64,000 bases of DNA, from contig NZ_SPPC01000006.1 in NCBI RefSeq assembly GCF_004570975.1, forward strand, positions 202,579 to 266,578. Direction: 5' to 3'. The first letter of the stretch is position 1, and each line of letters begins with the position of its first letter. Below, piece after piece: positions 18,868 to 27,789 of the stretch. The position numbers and the translations under genes are program-made. The stretch comes from Barnesiella sp. WM24. GTDB taxonomy: Bacteria > Bacteroidota > Bacteroidia > Bacteroidales > Muribaculaceae. The notes beneath the pieces are model-generated. The model made no database searches. It was not told the origin of the DNA and was given only the letters and a program-made list of their open reading frames with translations.

Positions 18868-19752
18868 TTAATTCTGTTTGTTTTCTTGTGCGGGCTTTTC
18901 CGGTATTCCGATTGCCGACCGGTTGACCTGTCCCGCGGTGTCGCCTGAAAGCATTGTGCCTATATCGGGCGCTTCCTGCTCGGCTTCGTAGTCGATAGGA
19001 TTCACTGCATGATGCAGTCGCTTTGCACGGCGTGTCGCCACGAGCTGTCCGCGCCATTTTACCGACAGGGTGTCGTAATAGTCCCATCCTTTTACCGGAA
19101 GCACTTCCCTGTAGGCGCGTGACAGACGGTAAAACTTGTTGTCAAGGTCATTCATGTCACCGATGTTAATTACGTGTCCGTGAATGAGCGGGACCAATAT
19201 GATATTGCGCGGATTTTCCGCCTTTATGTAGGTCACGAGCGAGTTCCATGCCGAGTCGTTGTTGAGGTAGTTTACAAGCGGCAATATGTCCTGAGGCTTG
19301 AATACCGAGTCGAAATGTCCGGTTATTATAGGCACGTCGGAGTGATAACGCGCGTTAGCCGAGATGCGTTTACCCGCCTTGTTGATGTAATAGCTCTTGT
19401 CGGCGTCAAATACCCTTGCCACGGGCTGAAGCGGATTGACCGAGATGCGTATTTTTCCTGTCGTGGTCACCACGCAGTTGACATCTTCGATTTTGTCGAT
19501 CCGTGACAATATCCTCTCGATGCTGTCGACATTGATTTCCGACAGCAGCATGGAGTCGGCATATCCCGGCAGGTCGCCTATCTCTTTGGCAATCTCCTTG
19601 CCGGTCACGAAGCGCGAGCGTATAGAGTCGTTGACTACAATCTCCACTCCCGAGCACACTGCCGTCGAAGCCTGCATGCGCGACCATGTGACCGCCATAA
19701 TAAGGTAGGCGATCAACGCAATTGAGACGATGCAGCGCAGTATGGTTTTCAT
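18868..19752 (-). CDS. ftsQ: Cell division protein FtsQ/DivIB
   Basis: A 294-residue bitopic protein with one TM segment near the N-terminus (about 3-24, ILRCIVSIALIAYLIMAV) and a periplasmic POTRA-like domain (about 35-110, KIEDVNCVVTTTGKIRISVNPLQPVARVF). FtsQ bridges early and late divisome proteins with FtsL and FtsB. Sequence conservation is weak, as usual for the family; the position between murC and ftsA, with a one-base overlap with murC, makes the assignment firm. Confidence 0.9.
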   Translation of the reverse strand: MKTILRCIVSIALIAYLIMAVTWSRMQASTAVCSGVEIVVNDSIRSRFVTGKEIAKEIGDLPGYADSMLLSEINVDSIERILSRIDKIEDVNCVVTTTGKIRISVNPLQPVARVFDADKSYYINKAGKRISANARYHSDVPIITGHFDSVFKPQDILPLVNYLNNDSAWNSLVTYIKAENPRNIILVPLIHGHVINIGDMNDLDNKFYRLSRAYREVLPVKGWDYYDTLSVKWRGQLVATRRAKRLHHAVNPIDYEAEQEAPDIGTMLSGDTAGQVNRSAIGIPEKPAQENKQN

Positions 19753-21128
19753 CAGGCGTTTTTGACAGTTTTAACAATTTCCGGAAGGTAGTTGCATATG
19801 TCGCCGGCTCCTGCCGTCAACAAGATTTCAAAGTTACGATTTTTTATCGTCTCTGTCAAGTCATCTTTGGTAATCATTGTCTTGGCGGGGGCGGTAATGC
19901 GGTCAAAGATTATTTTTGACGTGACTCCGGGTATCGGTTCTTCCCTTGCGGGATATATGTCAAGCAGTATCACCTCGTCGGCAAGCGATAGCGCTTCGGC
20001 AAATCCGTCGGCAAAGTCGCGTGTCCGGGAATAGAGGTGGGGCTGGAAGGCTACAGTGAGCTTTCTGCCGGGATAAAGTGACTTGACTGAGCTGATTGAT
20101 GCCTTCAGCTCGTCGGGGTGATGGGCATAGTCATCGATTATTGCCTTCACGGGTGCGCTCTCTTTGAGCCAGAACTCAAAGCGTCGCTTGGGTCCCATGA
20201 AAGTGGCTATTGCCTCTTTTGCCGCTTCCGGCTCAAGGTCGCCTGTGAGGTGACAGGCGGCGAGCGCGGCGATGGCATTTTCGATGTTTATCTCTACCGG
20301 TACGCCGAGGCTTATATCGGAAATTTTTCCGTCGGGCGTCACGAAGTCAAATATTATCTCGCCGTCGGCGTGGCGTAGGTTGTCGGCATGGAAGTCGCCT
20401 TTTTCTTTGGAGTAAGTGTAGACTTTGACATCTTTTCCGGGACGAGGCACCAGTTTCAGTCCCTCGTGGACTATGAGCGAGCCGCCGGGACGTATCAGTT
20501 CGGTGAAGCGGGCGAAGCTTTCAAGATATGCCTCCTCTGTGCCGTATATGTCAAGATGGTCGGGGTCGGTGGCTGTTATGACAGCGATGTAGGGCGACAG
20601 GTGGTGAAACGAGCGGTCATATTCATCGGCCTCGATTACGGAGTAGGGCGAAGTCGCGCTCAACAGAAGATTGCTGTCATAGTTGCGCAGGATGCCGCCG
20701 AGGAAGGCGTTGCATCCGACGTGACATGTATGCAATACATGTGCCGCCATCGATGACGTGGTTGTCTTTCCGTGGGTCCCTGCAAAGCATATTCCCTTGC
20801 TGTCGCGGGTGATGCGTCCGAGCACCTCGGCGCGTTTCACGACCTCATAACCATGGTCGCGGAAGTAGGTGAGCTGAGGGTGAGTGTCAGGGAGTGCCGG
20901 CGTGTAGACAACAAGCACGTTGGCGGGGTTGTCGCGGAAACTCTCCGGGATAGCCTCTGCGCTGTCGTCATAGTTGATTGCTACACCCTCTTCGGCAAGC
21001 GCGCGTGTAAGGTCGGTGGGTGTGCGGTCGTAACCGGCTACCTCACATCCGCGCGATAGGTAATAGCGTTCAAGCGCAGCCATGCCTATGCCGCCGGCTC
21101 CGGCGAAGTATATCTTGTTTTTTTCCAT
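19752..21128 (-). CDS. murC: UDP-N-acetylmuramate-L-alanine ligase
   Basis: MurC adds L-Ala to UDP-MurNAc using ATP, the first step of the stem peptide. The 458-residue protein has the N-terminal GAGGIGMAALERYYLSRG, the Mur-ligase P-loop GTHGKTTTSSMAAHVL, the EADEYDRSFHHLSP Mg2+/substrate segment, and IIDDYAHHPDELKAS in the C-terminal domain. Stop and start codons overlap by one base on both sides (murG upstream, ftsQ downstream), showing tight operon packing. Cytoplasmic. Confidence 0.96.
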   Translation of the reverse strand: MEKNKIYFAGAGGIGMAALERYYLSRGCEVAGYDRTPTDLTRALAEEGVAINYDDSAEAIPESFRDNPANVLVVYTPALPDTHPQLTYFRDHGYEVVKRAEVLGRITRDSKGICFAGTHGKTTTSSMAAHVLHTCHVGCNAFLGGILRNYDSNLLLSATSPYSVIEADEYDRSFHHLSPYIAVITATDPDHLDIYGTEEAYLESFARFTELIRPGGSLIVHEGLKLVPRPGKDVKVYTYSKEKGDFHADNLRHADGEIIFDFVTPDGKISDISLGVPVEINIENAIAALAACHLTGDLEPEAAKEAIATFMGPKRRFEFWLKESAPVKAIIDDYAHHPDELKASISSVKSLYPGRKLTVAFQPHLYSRTRDFADGFAEALSLADEVILLDIYPAREEPIPGVTSKIIFDRITAPAKTMITKDDLTETIKNRNFEILLTAGAGDICNYLPEIVKTVKNA

Positions 21129-22240
21129 TATTTCTTGTCGGAAAGTATGTTATAGATTGTGTCCACTATTTTCTCGTCGGCATCGCGGAGAGCCATCTTC
21201 CTGATGTTTTCTGACAGCAGTTCGCAGCGAGGCGTGTCGTTAAGGAGTGCCACGGTCTCGCTTCCGAGCTTGTCGGGCGCATCGGCGTCAAGAATCATCA
21301 CGGCTGCGTTACACTGCACGAGTGCCTCGGCGTTTTTGCGCTGGTGGTCCTCAGCCACATTGGGCGACGGGATGAGGATAGTGGGCAGTCCAAGGAGCTG
21401 CAGCTCGGAAATCGTGCCCGCTCCGGCGCGTGACACCACTACATCGGCTGCTTTATATGCAAGATCCATGCGCGAGATGAACGGGGTTGCCTTGACGACA
21501 TTGTTATACTTATCAGCAATCTTCCGACATTCGTCGGCATATAGCTTGCCTGTCTGCCATAACACGTAGCCGCCGGCGTTTTCAATCTTGTTGAAAGCCT
21601 TGGCGATGCTTTGGTTGATTGTGCGGGCACCGAGGCTGCCGCCAATGACAAGCACCAGTTTCCTGTGGGCGGGAAGCCCGAGCTGTCGCCGCGCCTCTTC
21701 CTTGCTGACGTCGGCTGTGAGTATGTTGTCACGCACGGGATTTCCGGTAAGTATTATGCGGTCTTCGGGGAAAAAGCGCTGCATGTCGGGATAAGCGACG
21801 CAGATAGCCTTTGCCTCTTTGGCAAGCAGCTTGTTGGTCACGCCGGCATAGGAGTTCTGTTCTTGCAGGAGTGTCGGGATGCCATGTTTCTGTGCCTCTT
21901 TCAGCATAGGTCCGCTTGCATAGCCGCCAACACCTATGGCGATGTCGGGATTGAAGTCCTTCAACACTTTTTTTGCGCGTAGCATGCTCTTTAGCAGCTT
22001 GAACACCACTTTTACATTGCTCAACATGTTTTTGCGGTTGAATCCGCTGACTGGCAGTCCTATGATTTCGTAGCCTGCTGCGGGCACACGCTCCATCTCC
22101 ATTCTTCCTTCAGCCCCAACAAACAGAATCTCGGTCTTCGGGTCGCGTCGGCGAAGTGCGTTGGCTATCGACAGGGCGGGAAATATATGTCCGCCTGTAC
22201 CACCACCGCTTATAAGTATTTTATAGTGACGTTGTTCCAT
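21128..22240 (-). CDS. murG: UDP-GlcNAc:lipid I N-acetylglucosaminyltransferase
   Basis: MurG converts lipid I to lipid II on the inner face of the membrane. The 370-residue GT28 enzyme has the N-terminal glycine-rich ISGGGTGGHIFPALSIANAL, the second G-loop VIGGSLGARTINQSI, and the donor-binding stretch VVSRAGAGTISELQLLGLPTI. Length and motifs fit MurG closely. It lies between ftsW (28-nt gap) and murC (1-nt overlap). Confidence 0.96.
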   Translation of the reverse strand: MEQRHYKILISGGGTGGHIFPALSIANALRRRDPKTEILFVGAEGRMEMERVPAAGYEIIGLPVSGFNRKNMLSNVKVVFKLLKSMLRAKKVLKDFNPDIAIGVGGYASGPMLKEAQKHGIPTLLQEQNSYAGVTNKLLAKEAKAICVAYPDMQRFFPEDRIILTGNPVRDNILTADVSKEEARRQLGLPAHRKLVLVIGGSLGARTINQSIAKAFNKIENAGGYVLWQTGKLYADECRKIADKYNNVVKATPFISRMDLAYKAADVVVSRAGAGTISELQLLGLPTILIPSPNVAEDHQRKNAEALVQCNAAVMILDADAPDKLGSETVALLNDTPRCELLSENIRKMALRDADEKIVDTIYNILSDKK

Positions 22241-22268
22241 GATGATTTTTTTCTTCTACATTGACGGT

Positions 22269-23633
22269 TTAAATCTGTACCGGGTTGTTGGCGCGCAGGT
22301 CTTCGGGAAGTTCGCTGAGCTCTTCCTTGACAGCCTGCCTGCTGCCATTCTGTACGGCTGTGCGGCTCACGCTCAGCATTGCTCCAAACGCTATCGAGGT
22401 GACGAGTATCGACGTTCCACCCTTGGATATGAGCGGCAACGGCTGTCCCGATACCGGGAATGCCCCGGTGGTGATTGCCATGTGGAAAAGTGCCTGCAAC
22501 ACAATCATCACCGCCATTCCTGTCACAAGCAGCACCGGAAACGCGCGATGGCATTTTCTGGCAATCACGCCGGCACGCACAAGCAAGCAGAGATAAAGCA
22601 CCATAAGCAGGAATCCGCCGATAAACCCTACGTCCTCAAGGATGATTGCGAAGATATAGTCGGAAAATGCGAGCGGCAGACGCGCCGTCTCACGAGAGTT
22701 TCCTGGAAACACTCCGATGAGACCGCCGTTGGCTTGTGCCATGTAGGAGTATTGTTCCTGACGGTTGGTCGCGGTGATAGGCTCCTCATATTTAGGCGTG
22801 GACGACATGTAGCGGTCTACTCGTGCCTGCCATGTGTGGTGGCGCTGGTTTGCCACATCTTCTGGCGCGTTTACAAGAGCGGTTGCCACTTGCGGTTCCG
22901 GTGCCCTGTCGGAGAATACGTCTTTTAACATGAATGCACCGACGGCTATGACTCCATACACGAGACCGACCGCAAGCAGTTTTTTCCATTCCGTGCCTCC
23001 AAGCACCATCATCGCGCCGCTTATCATCATGAGCAGGATGGTATTAGTAAGACCCTGCTTGAAAAGTACCGCGCCGAAGGCAAGTACCCACAGCGCCGAC
23101 CATATTATGCCGCTGTTGTTGACTCCGATGCTTTTTTTCTGGGAACGCGCCATGATGCGCGCCACGACAAGCACCGCCGACATCTTTATGAATTCCGACG
23201 GCTGCAGGGTGATGCCGAAAAGGCTGACACTGCGTCGCGCACCGTTGACAATCTCGCCAAACGCGCTGACGTAGATCATGGCAAGCAGGCTTATCCCGGC
23301 TACAAACCAGGTGAGTCCGAAAAACCATTTGTAATGCACCTTTTCAAGGGTCCATACAATGCCGACGCCTATGGCGAGCATGATGCAGTGGCGCAGTATG
23401 GGACCGTAGACTCCCGCCGAGGCTACCTCGCGGCTCGACGCGCTGTATAGCTCAATTATTGAGATGAGACATAGCATGATGAATATGCCCCATATTGACT
23501 TGTCGCCGTGGCGCTTGTAGGGTATGGCGCTTGTGGCGGCAGCCTTAGGCGGCGCTGCCGAGGCTATGCCGGGAGCTGTTGCCGAAGCTGTTGCCTCTGC
23601 TGTGCCAAACATGTATGAGTCGTTGTCGTTCAT
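22269..23633 (-). CDS. ftsW: Septal peptidoglycan polymerase FtsW (SEDS family)
   Basis: A 454-residue polytopic membrane protein of the SEDS family, which polymerises lipid II into septal glycan strands together with FtsI. About ten hydrophobic segments are visible. Family features include NGARRSVSLFGITLQPSEF in the central loop, LLPFSDYIF-like LPLAFSDYIFAIILEDVGFIG, and PLISKGGTSIL near the C-terminus. The first 40 residues are an Ala-rich cytoplasmic tail (ATASATAPGIASAAPPKAAA) longer than usual. The large extracytoplasmic loop around 245-300 is also extended. It lies between murD and murG. Confidence 0.94.
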   Translation of the reverse strand: MNDNDSYMFGTAEATASATAPGIASAAPPKAAATSAIPYKRHGDKSIWGIFIMLCLISIIELYSASSREVASAGVYGPILRHCIMLAIGVGIVWTLEKVHYKWFFGLTWFVAGISLLAMIYVSAFGEIVNGARRSVSLFGITLQPSEFIKMSAVLVVARIMARSQKKSIGVNNSGIIWSALWVLAFGAVLFKQGLTNTILLMMISGAMMVLGGTEWKKLLAVGLVYGVIAVGAFMLKDVFSDRAPEPQVATALVNAPEDVANQRHHTWQARVDRYMSSTPKYEEPITATNRQEQYSYMAQANGGLIGVFPGNSRETARLPLAFSDYIFAIILEDVGFIGGFLLMVLYLCLLVRAGVIARKCHRAFPVLLVTGMAVMIVLQALFHMAITTGAFPVSGQPLPLISKGGTSILVTSIAFGAMLSVSRTAVQNGSRQAVKEELSELPEDLRANNPVQI

Positions 23634-23667
23634 TGTCTGATAGAGAGTTTTTATATATAATGTGATG

Positions 23668-25023
23668 TCAGTTGTTCAGCCTTTTTACCGTCGCTTTGAA
23701 TTGCTCTCCGCGGTCTTCGTAACTCTTGAAGAGGTCGAAACTTGCGCAGCAGGGTGAAAGCAATACCGTGTCGCCTTCCGATGCGATTTCGGCGCAGGTC
23801 TTGACAGCCTCTTCGATAGAGTGGGTGTCGTGAATACTGTCGGTCTTTCCGGAGAAAAAGTCGAGCAGTTTACCGTTGTCTTTGCCCATACACACGATAG
23901 CCTTTACTTTTTTTCTCACAAGCGGCTCGATTTCGCTGTAGTCGTTGCCCTTGTCCTTTCCACCGAGTATAAGTATGGTGTTACGGTCGTCGGGCATACT
24001 TTCAAGCGCATACCAGCATGAGTTCACGTTGGTAGCCTTGGAGTCGTTGATGTAGCGCACTCCGTTGATTGTGTCGACATATTCGAGGCGGTGTTCCACA
24101 CCGTCAAAATCTTCGAGCGCATGGCGTATCACATCTTTCTTTATGTCAAGCAGACAAGCCGAGAGTCCTGCCGCCATCGAGTTGTAAAGATTGTGAAGGC
24201 CGTGAAGTGACAGTCCGCTCCGGGGCATTGTGAGAGAGGTGTGGGGCGTATTGAGCGCAAGCTCTCCGTTTTCATCAACGTAGGCGGCTGAATTTTGTTC
24301 AAAGTGTTCGCTGAACGGATATAATTTCGCTTCTGTGTCAATGCTTTTCAGTTGGGCGGTGATCACAGGGTCATCCTGCCAGAAGATAAACGCGTCTTCG
24401 GGAGTCTGGTTGCGTATGATGCGGAACTTTGCGTTGATGTAGTTCTGCATCTTGTAGTCGTAGCGGTCCATGTGGTCGGGGGTGATGTTGAGCATCACGG
24501 CAACGTTGGCTTTGAAGTCATACATGTTTTCAAGCTGGAAGCTGCTCAGCTCGATTACATAAACTTCGTGTGGGTCACGCGCTACCTGAAGGGCAAGGCT
24601 TTTGCCTACATTTCCGGCAAGACCCACATTGATTCCCGCATTTTGAAGGATGTGGTAGGTGAGAAGAGTGGTTGTGGTCTTTCCGTTACTACCGGTTATA
24701 CAGACCATTTTTGCATCGGTGAAGCGTCCGGCAAACTCGATTTCCGAGATTACCGGTATGCCTGCCGCTGTGATTTTCTGCATGATGGGCGATGTGGGCG
24801 GTATGCCGGGGCTTTTAATCACCTCGGCTGCGTTGAGAATCGACGATTCGGTGTGTCCGCCCTCCTCATAGGCTATCTGTTCAGAGTCGAGTTGTTCCTT
24901 GTAACGGGAGGGAATTGACCCGAAGTCTGACAGGAATACGTCGTAGCCCTTGTCTTTGGCGAGGATTGCGGCCCCTACACCGCTTTCACCGCCGCCTAAT
25001 ATTACTATGCGGTTGTTGTTCAT
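23668..25023 (-). CDS. murD: UDP-N-acetylmuramoyl-L-alanine-D-glutamate ligase
   Basis: MurD adds D-Glu to UDP-MurNAc-L-Ala. The 451-residue protein begins RIVILGGGESGVGAAILAKDKG, has the ATP loop ITGSNGKTTTTLLTYHIL, and the conserved substrate segment INDSKATNVNSCWYALES. The C-terminal domain ends with VLLSPCCASFDLFKSYEDRG, a strong MurD signature. The stop overlaps nothing; the start at 25023 abuts the mraY stop by one base. Confidence 0.96.
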   Translation of the reverse strand: MNNNRIVILGGGESGVGAAILAKDKGYDVFLSDFGSIPSRYKEQLDSEQIAYEEGGHTESSILNAAEVIKSPGIPPTSPIMQKITAAGIPVISEIEFAGRFTDAKMVCITGSNGKTTTTLLTYHILQNAGINVGLAGNVGKSLALQVARDPHEVYVIELSSFQLENMYDFKANVAVMLNITPDHMDRYDYKMQNYINAKFRIIRNQTPEDAFIFWQDDPVITAQLKSIDTEAKLYPFSEHFEQNSAAYVDENGELALNTPHTSLTMPRSGLSLHGLHNLYNSMAAGLSACLLDIKKDVIRHALEDFDGVEHRLEYVDTINGVRYINDSKATNVNSCWYALESMPDDRNTILILGGKDKGNDYSEIEPLVRKKVKAIVCMGKDNGKLLDFFSGKTDSIHDTHSIEEAVKTCAEIASEGDTVLLSPCCASFDLFKSYEDRGEQFKATVKRLNN

Positions 25024-26282
25024 TATCTTATTTTTAGAGTGACAAATGTTATTACTGCGAGAAATATGCCTATAATCCAGAAGCGCGTCACAATCTTGGA
25101 CTCAGGAATAGCGGAGTAAGGACGCTGGATGAGTGCCTGTATCGTGCCTCCGGCTTTCTGATAGTGGTGATGGAGCGGTGTCATCTTGAACACACGCTTG
25201 CCCTCGCCGGTCTTTCGCTTGGTGTATTTGAAGTATGCCACCTGCAATATCACCGACAGGTCTTCGATGAAGAAGATGGCACAGAGAATCGGGAGAAGCA
25301 GCTCCTTCCTGATAAGGATGGCGAAGACGGCGATTATGCCGCCGAGAGTAAGGCTTCCGGTGTCGCCCATGAATACCTGCGCGGGGTAGGCGTTATACCA
25401 CAGAAAGCCGATGAGGGCGCCTATGAATGCCGCCATATACACCACCAGCTCCTCCGACCCCGGTATATACATTATATTCAGGTAGGAGGAGTAGATGATA
25501 TTGGCGCCGAGATAAGCCATGATGGCGAGCGCGGTGCCTATTATCGCCGAGGTGCCTGTGGCGAGCCCGTCAAGTCCGTCGGTGAGATTTGCTCCGTTGG
25601 ATGTCGCCGTGACGACAAATATCACGACAAGCACAAACAGAATCCAGCCGCCTGTCGCTGCATACTTGCCCATCCATTGGGTGAAGTAGGCATAGTTGAA
25701 GTTGTTGTTTTTTACAAAAGGTATTGTAGTCTGGGGCGACTTGATGTTCTCCCCTTTGTACTCGACCACTATTTCGTGATTCTCGACATTTTCGGTCTCG
25801 ATGTTTTCCCTCATTGTGATTGAGGGGCTGAACACCATCGTGAGTCCTACGATAAGTCCGAGACCTATCTGCCCTACAATCTTGAACTTGCCTTTCAGCC
25901 CGTCTTTGTCACGTCGCGCCACCTTGATGTAGTCGTCAAGAAATCCGATTGTACCGAGCCAGAGAGTGGCGACAATCATCAGCATCATATAGACATTGGA
26001 GAGATTGCCAACAAGAAGACACGGAACCAGGATGGCTATTATGATTATGACTCCGCCCATAGTGGGGGTGCCGGTCTTCTTCATCTGTCCTTCAAGCCCG
26101 AGGTCACGGATGATTTCTCCCACCTGCATGAGCTGAAGGCGGTCGATGATGCGGCGTCCGAATACGATGGCGATAAACAGTGACAGCACAAGTGCCGCTC
26201 CGGAGCGGAAGGTGATGTAGTCCATCAGTCGCGCTCCGGGGAAACCGAGTTGTCCGAGATAGTTGAATAGGTAATATAACAT
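25023..26282 (-). CDS. mraY: Phospho-N-acetylmuramoyl-pentapeptide transferase
   Basis: MraY transfers phospho-MurNAc-pentapeptide to undecaprenyl phosphate, making lipid I. The 419-residue multi-pass protein has the catalytic aspartate motif [27 protein letters not shown], and the histidine-rich [12 protein letters not shown] loop. It is about 55 residues longer than E. coli MraY. The extra sequence is a periplasmic insertion with [19 protein letters not shown], frequent in Bacteroidetes. It lies between murE (12-nt gap) and murD. Confidence 0.96.
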   Translation of the reverse strand: MLYYLFNYLGQLGFPGARLMDYITFRSGAALVLSLFIAIVFGRRIIDRLQLMQVGEIIRDLGLEGQMKKTGTPTMGGVIIIIAILVPCLLVGNLSNVYMMLMIVATLWLGTIGFLDDYIKVARRDKDGLKGKFKIVGQIGLGLIVGLTMVFSPSITMRENIETENVENHEIVVEYKGENIKSPQTTIPFVKNNNFNYAYFTQWMGKYAATGGWILFVLVVIFVVTATSNGANLTDGLDGLATGTSAIIGTALAIMAYLGANIIYSSYLNIMYIPGSEELVVYMAAFIGALIGFLWYNAYPAQVFMGDTGSLTLGGIIAVFAILIRKELLLPILCAIFFIEDLSVILQVAYFKYTKRKTGEGKRVFKMTPLHHHYQKAGGTIQALIQRPYSAIPESKIVTRFWIIGIFLAVITFVTLKIR

Positions 26283-26294
26283 GTCTGAATTTGG

Positions 26295-27755
26295 TTATGC
26301 TTCGTTGGCAAAAACTTCTTTTATGACCTCGCGGTCGTCGAAATGGTGTTTCACTCCCTTTATTTCCTGATAATCTTCATGACCCTTGCCTGCAATGAGG
26401 ATTACGTCGCCGGGCTGTGCGATTACGGCGGCTGTCCTTATCGCCTCGCGGCGGTCAACGATGCTCAATGTCTTCTTCTTTCCTTCAAGCTCGAGTCCGG
26501 CTTCCATGTCGTGGAGTATCTCCGCGGGGTCTTCGTCGCGCGGGTTGTCTGACGTGAGAATCAGGCGGTCGCTGCGCAGTGACGCCTCCTTTGCCATAAT
26601 CGGACGCTTGCCTTTGTCGCGGTTGCCGCCGGCACCCACGACTGTGATTATCGAGCCGCGGTTGCCGATAACCTCGCGTATTGCCTGAAGCACGTTGACT
26701 ACGGCGTCGGGGGTGTGGGCATAGTCGACGATGGCGGTGTAGCCTTTCGGTGAGTGGAATGCCTGGAAACGTCCGGCTACAGGCACGAGGCGGCTCATGT
26801 TGACGAGTATTTCCTCGATGTCCCATCCGAGAAGCACTGACGCTCCGTAGACGGCGGTAAGATTGTAGGCATTGAACTTACCGGTGAAGAGCACTTCCAC
26901 TTCGCGTCCGTTGAAGCTCATGGTTGTGCCGTCAAGGCGGCTCTCTATCACCTTTCCGGTGAAGTCGGCGCGGGTGCGCAGTGAATAGGTGTATTTTTTC
27001 GCGTCGGTGTTCTGCAGCATTACCTCGCCGGTCTTGTCGTCAAGATTGGTGAGGGCGAAGGCGCTTGCCGGCAGTCCGTCGAAAAATGATTTTTTTGCGG
27101 CGAGATATGCCTCGACGGTCTTGTGATAGTCGAGGTGGTCGCGTGTGAGATTGGAGAATATACCGCCGGCGAAGTGCAATCCTGCTATGCGGTGCTGATG
27201 TGCGGCATGTGAGCTGACCTCCATAGAGGCGTAGGAGCATCCCGCCTCTACCATGCGGTGTAGGAGCGAGTTGATAGTGAGGGGGTCGGGGGTCGTCTGG
27301 TTGGTCGGGATAGCCTCGGTTTCGATGTAATTGCAGACAGTGGAGAGCAGACCTGCCTTGTAGCCCATTAGACGAGACATTTCGTAGATCAGCGTGGCGG
27401 TCGTGGTCTTTCCGTTGGTGCCGGTGACACCTACAAGCTTCAGCTTGCGAGAGGGGTTGTCCCACCATTCGGAGGCGAGGTATCCGAGCGCGATAGCCGA
27501 GTTGCTTACTTTTATATAAGTGATTGAAGTCTCAAGAAATTCCGGGAACTCCTCACATACGATAGCTGCTACGCCGCTATATTGAAGTAGCGGGATAAAA
27601 GAGTGTCCGTCGACATTGGTGCCGCGCACGGCAACAAAGAGTGAGCCGGTGGTGACTTTGCGCGAGTCGCTTACAACATCGGTGATTACCTTGTCGTCGG
27701 AACCTATTATTTCTTCCACCATTATGGCGGAAAGGAGTGTCGTGAGAGATTTCAT
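26295..27755 (-). CDS. murE: UDP-MurNAc-L-Ala-D-Glu-meso-diaminopimelate ligase
   Basis: MurE adds the third stem-peptide residue. The 486-residue protein has the P-loop [18 protein letters not shown], the Mur-ligase [15 protein letters not shown], and [11 protein letters not shown]. The DNPR motif is diagnostic for meso-diaminopimelate rather than lysine specificity, consistent with dapB at 14455-15207. The motif is seen; the specificity follows from the family. It is between ftsI (34-nt gap) and mraY. Confidence 0.96.
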   Translation of the reverse strand: MKSLTTLLSAIMVEEIIGSDDKVITDVVSDSRKVTTGSLFVAVRGTNVDGHSFIPLLQYSGVAAIVCEEFPEFLETSITYIKVSNSAIALGYLASEWWDNPSRKLKLVGVTGTNGKTTTATLIYEMSRLMGYKAGLLSTVCNYIETEAIPTNQTTPDPLTINSLLHRMVEAGCSYASMEVSSHAAHQHRIAGLHFAGGIFSNLTRDHLDYHKTVEAYLAAKKSFFDGLPASAFALTNLDDKTGEVMLQNTDAKKYTYSLRTRADFTGKVIESRLDGTTMSFNGREVEVLFTGKFNAYNLTAVYGASVLLGWDIEEILVNMSRLVPVAGRFQAFHSPKGYTAIVDYAHTPDAVVNVLQAIREVIGNRGSIITVVGAGGNRDKGKRPIMAKEASLRSDRLILTSDNPRDEDPAEILHDMEAGLELEGKKKTLSIVDRREAIRTAAVIAQPGDVILIAGKGHEDYQEIKGVKHHFDDREVIKEVFANEA

Positions 27756-27789
27756 ATTGTGTTGTTATCTGTTAGAAAATACGTTTTGT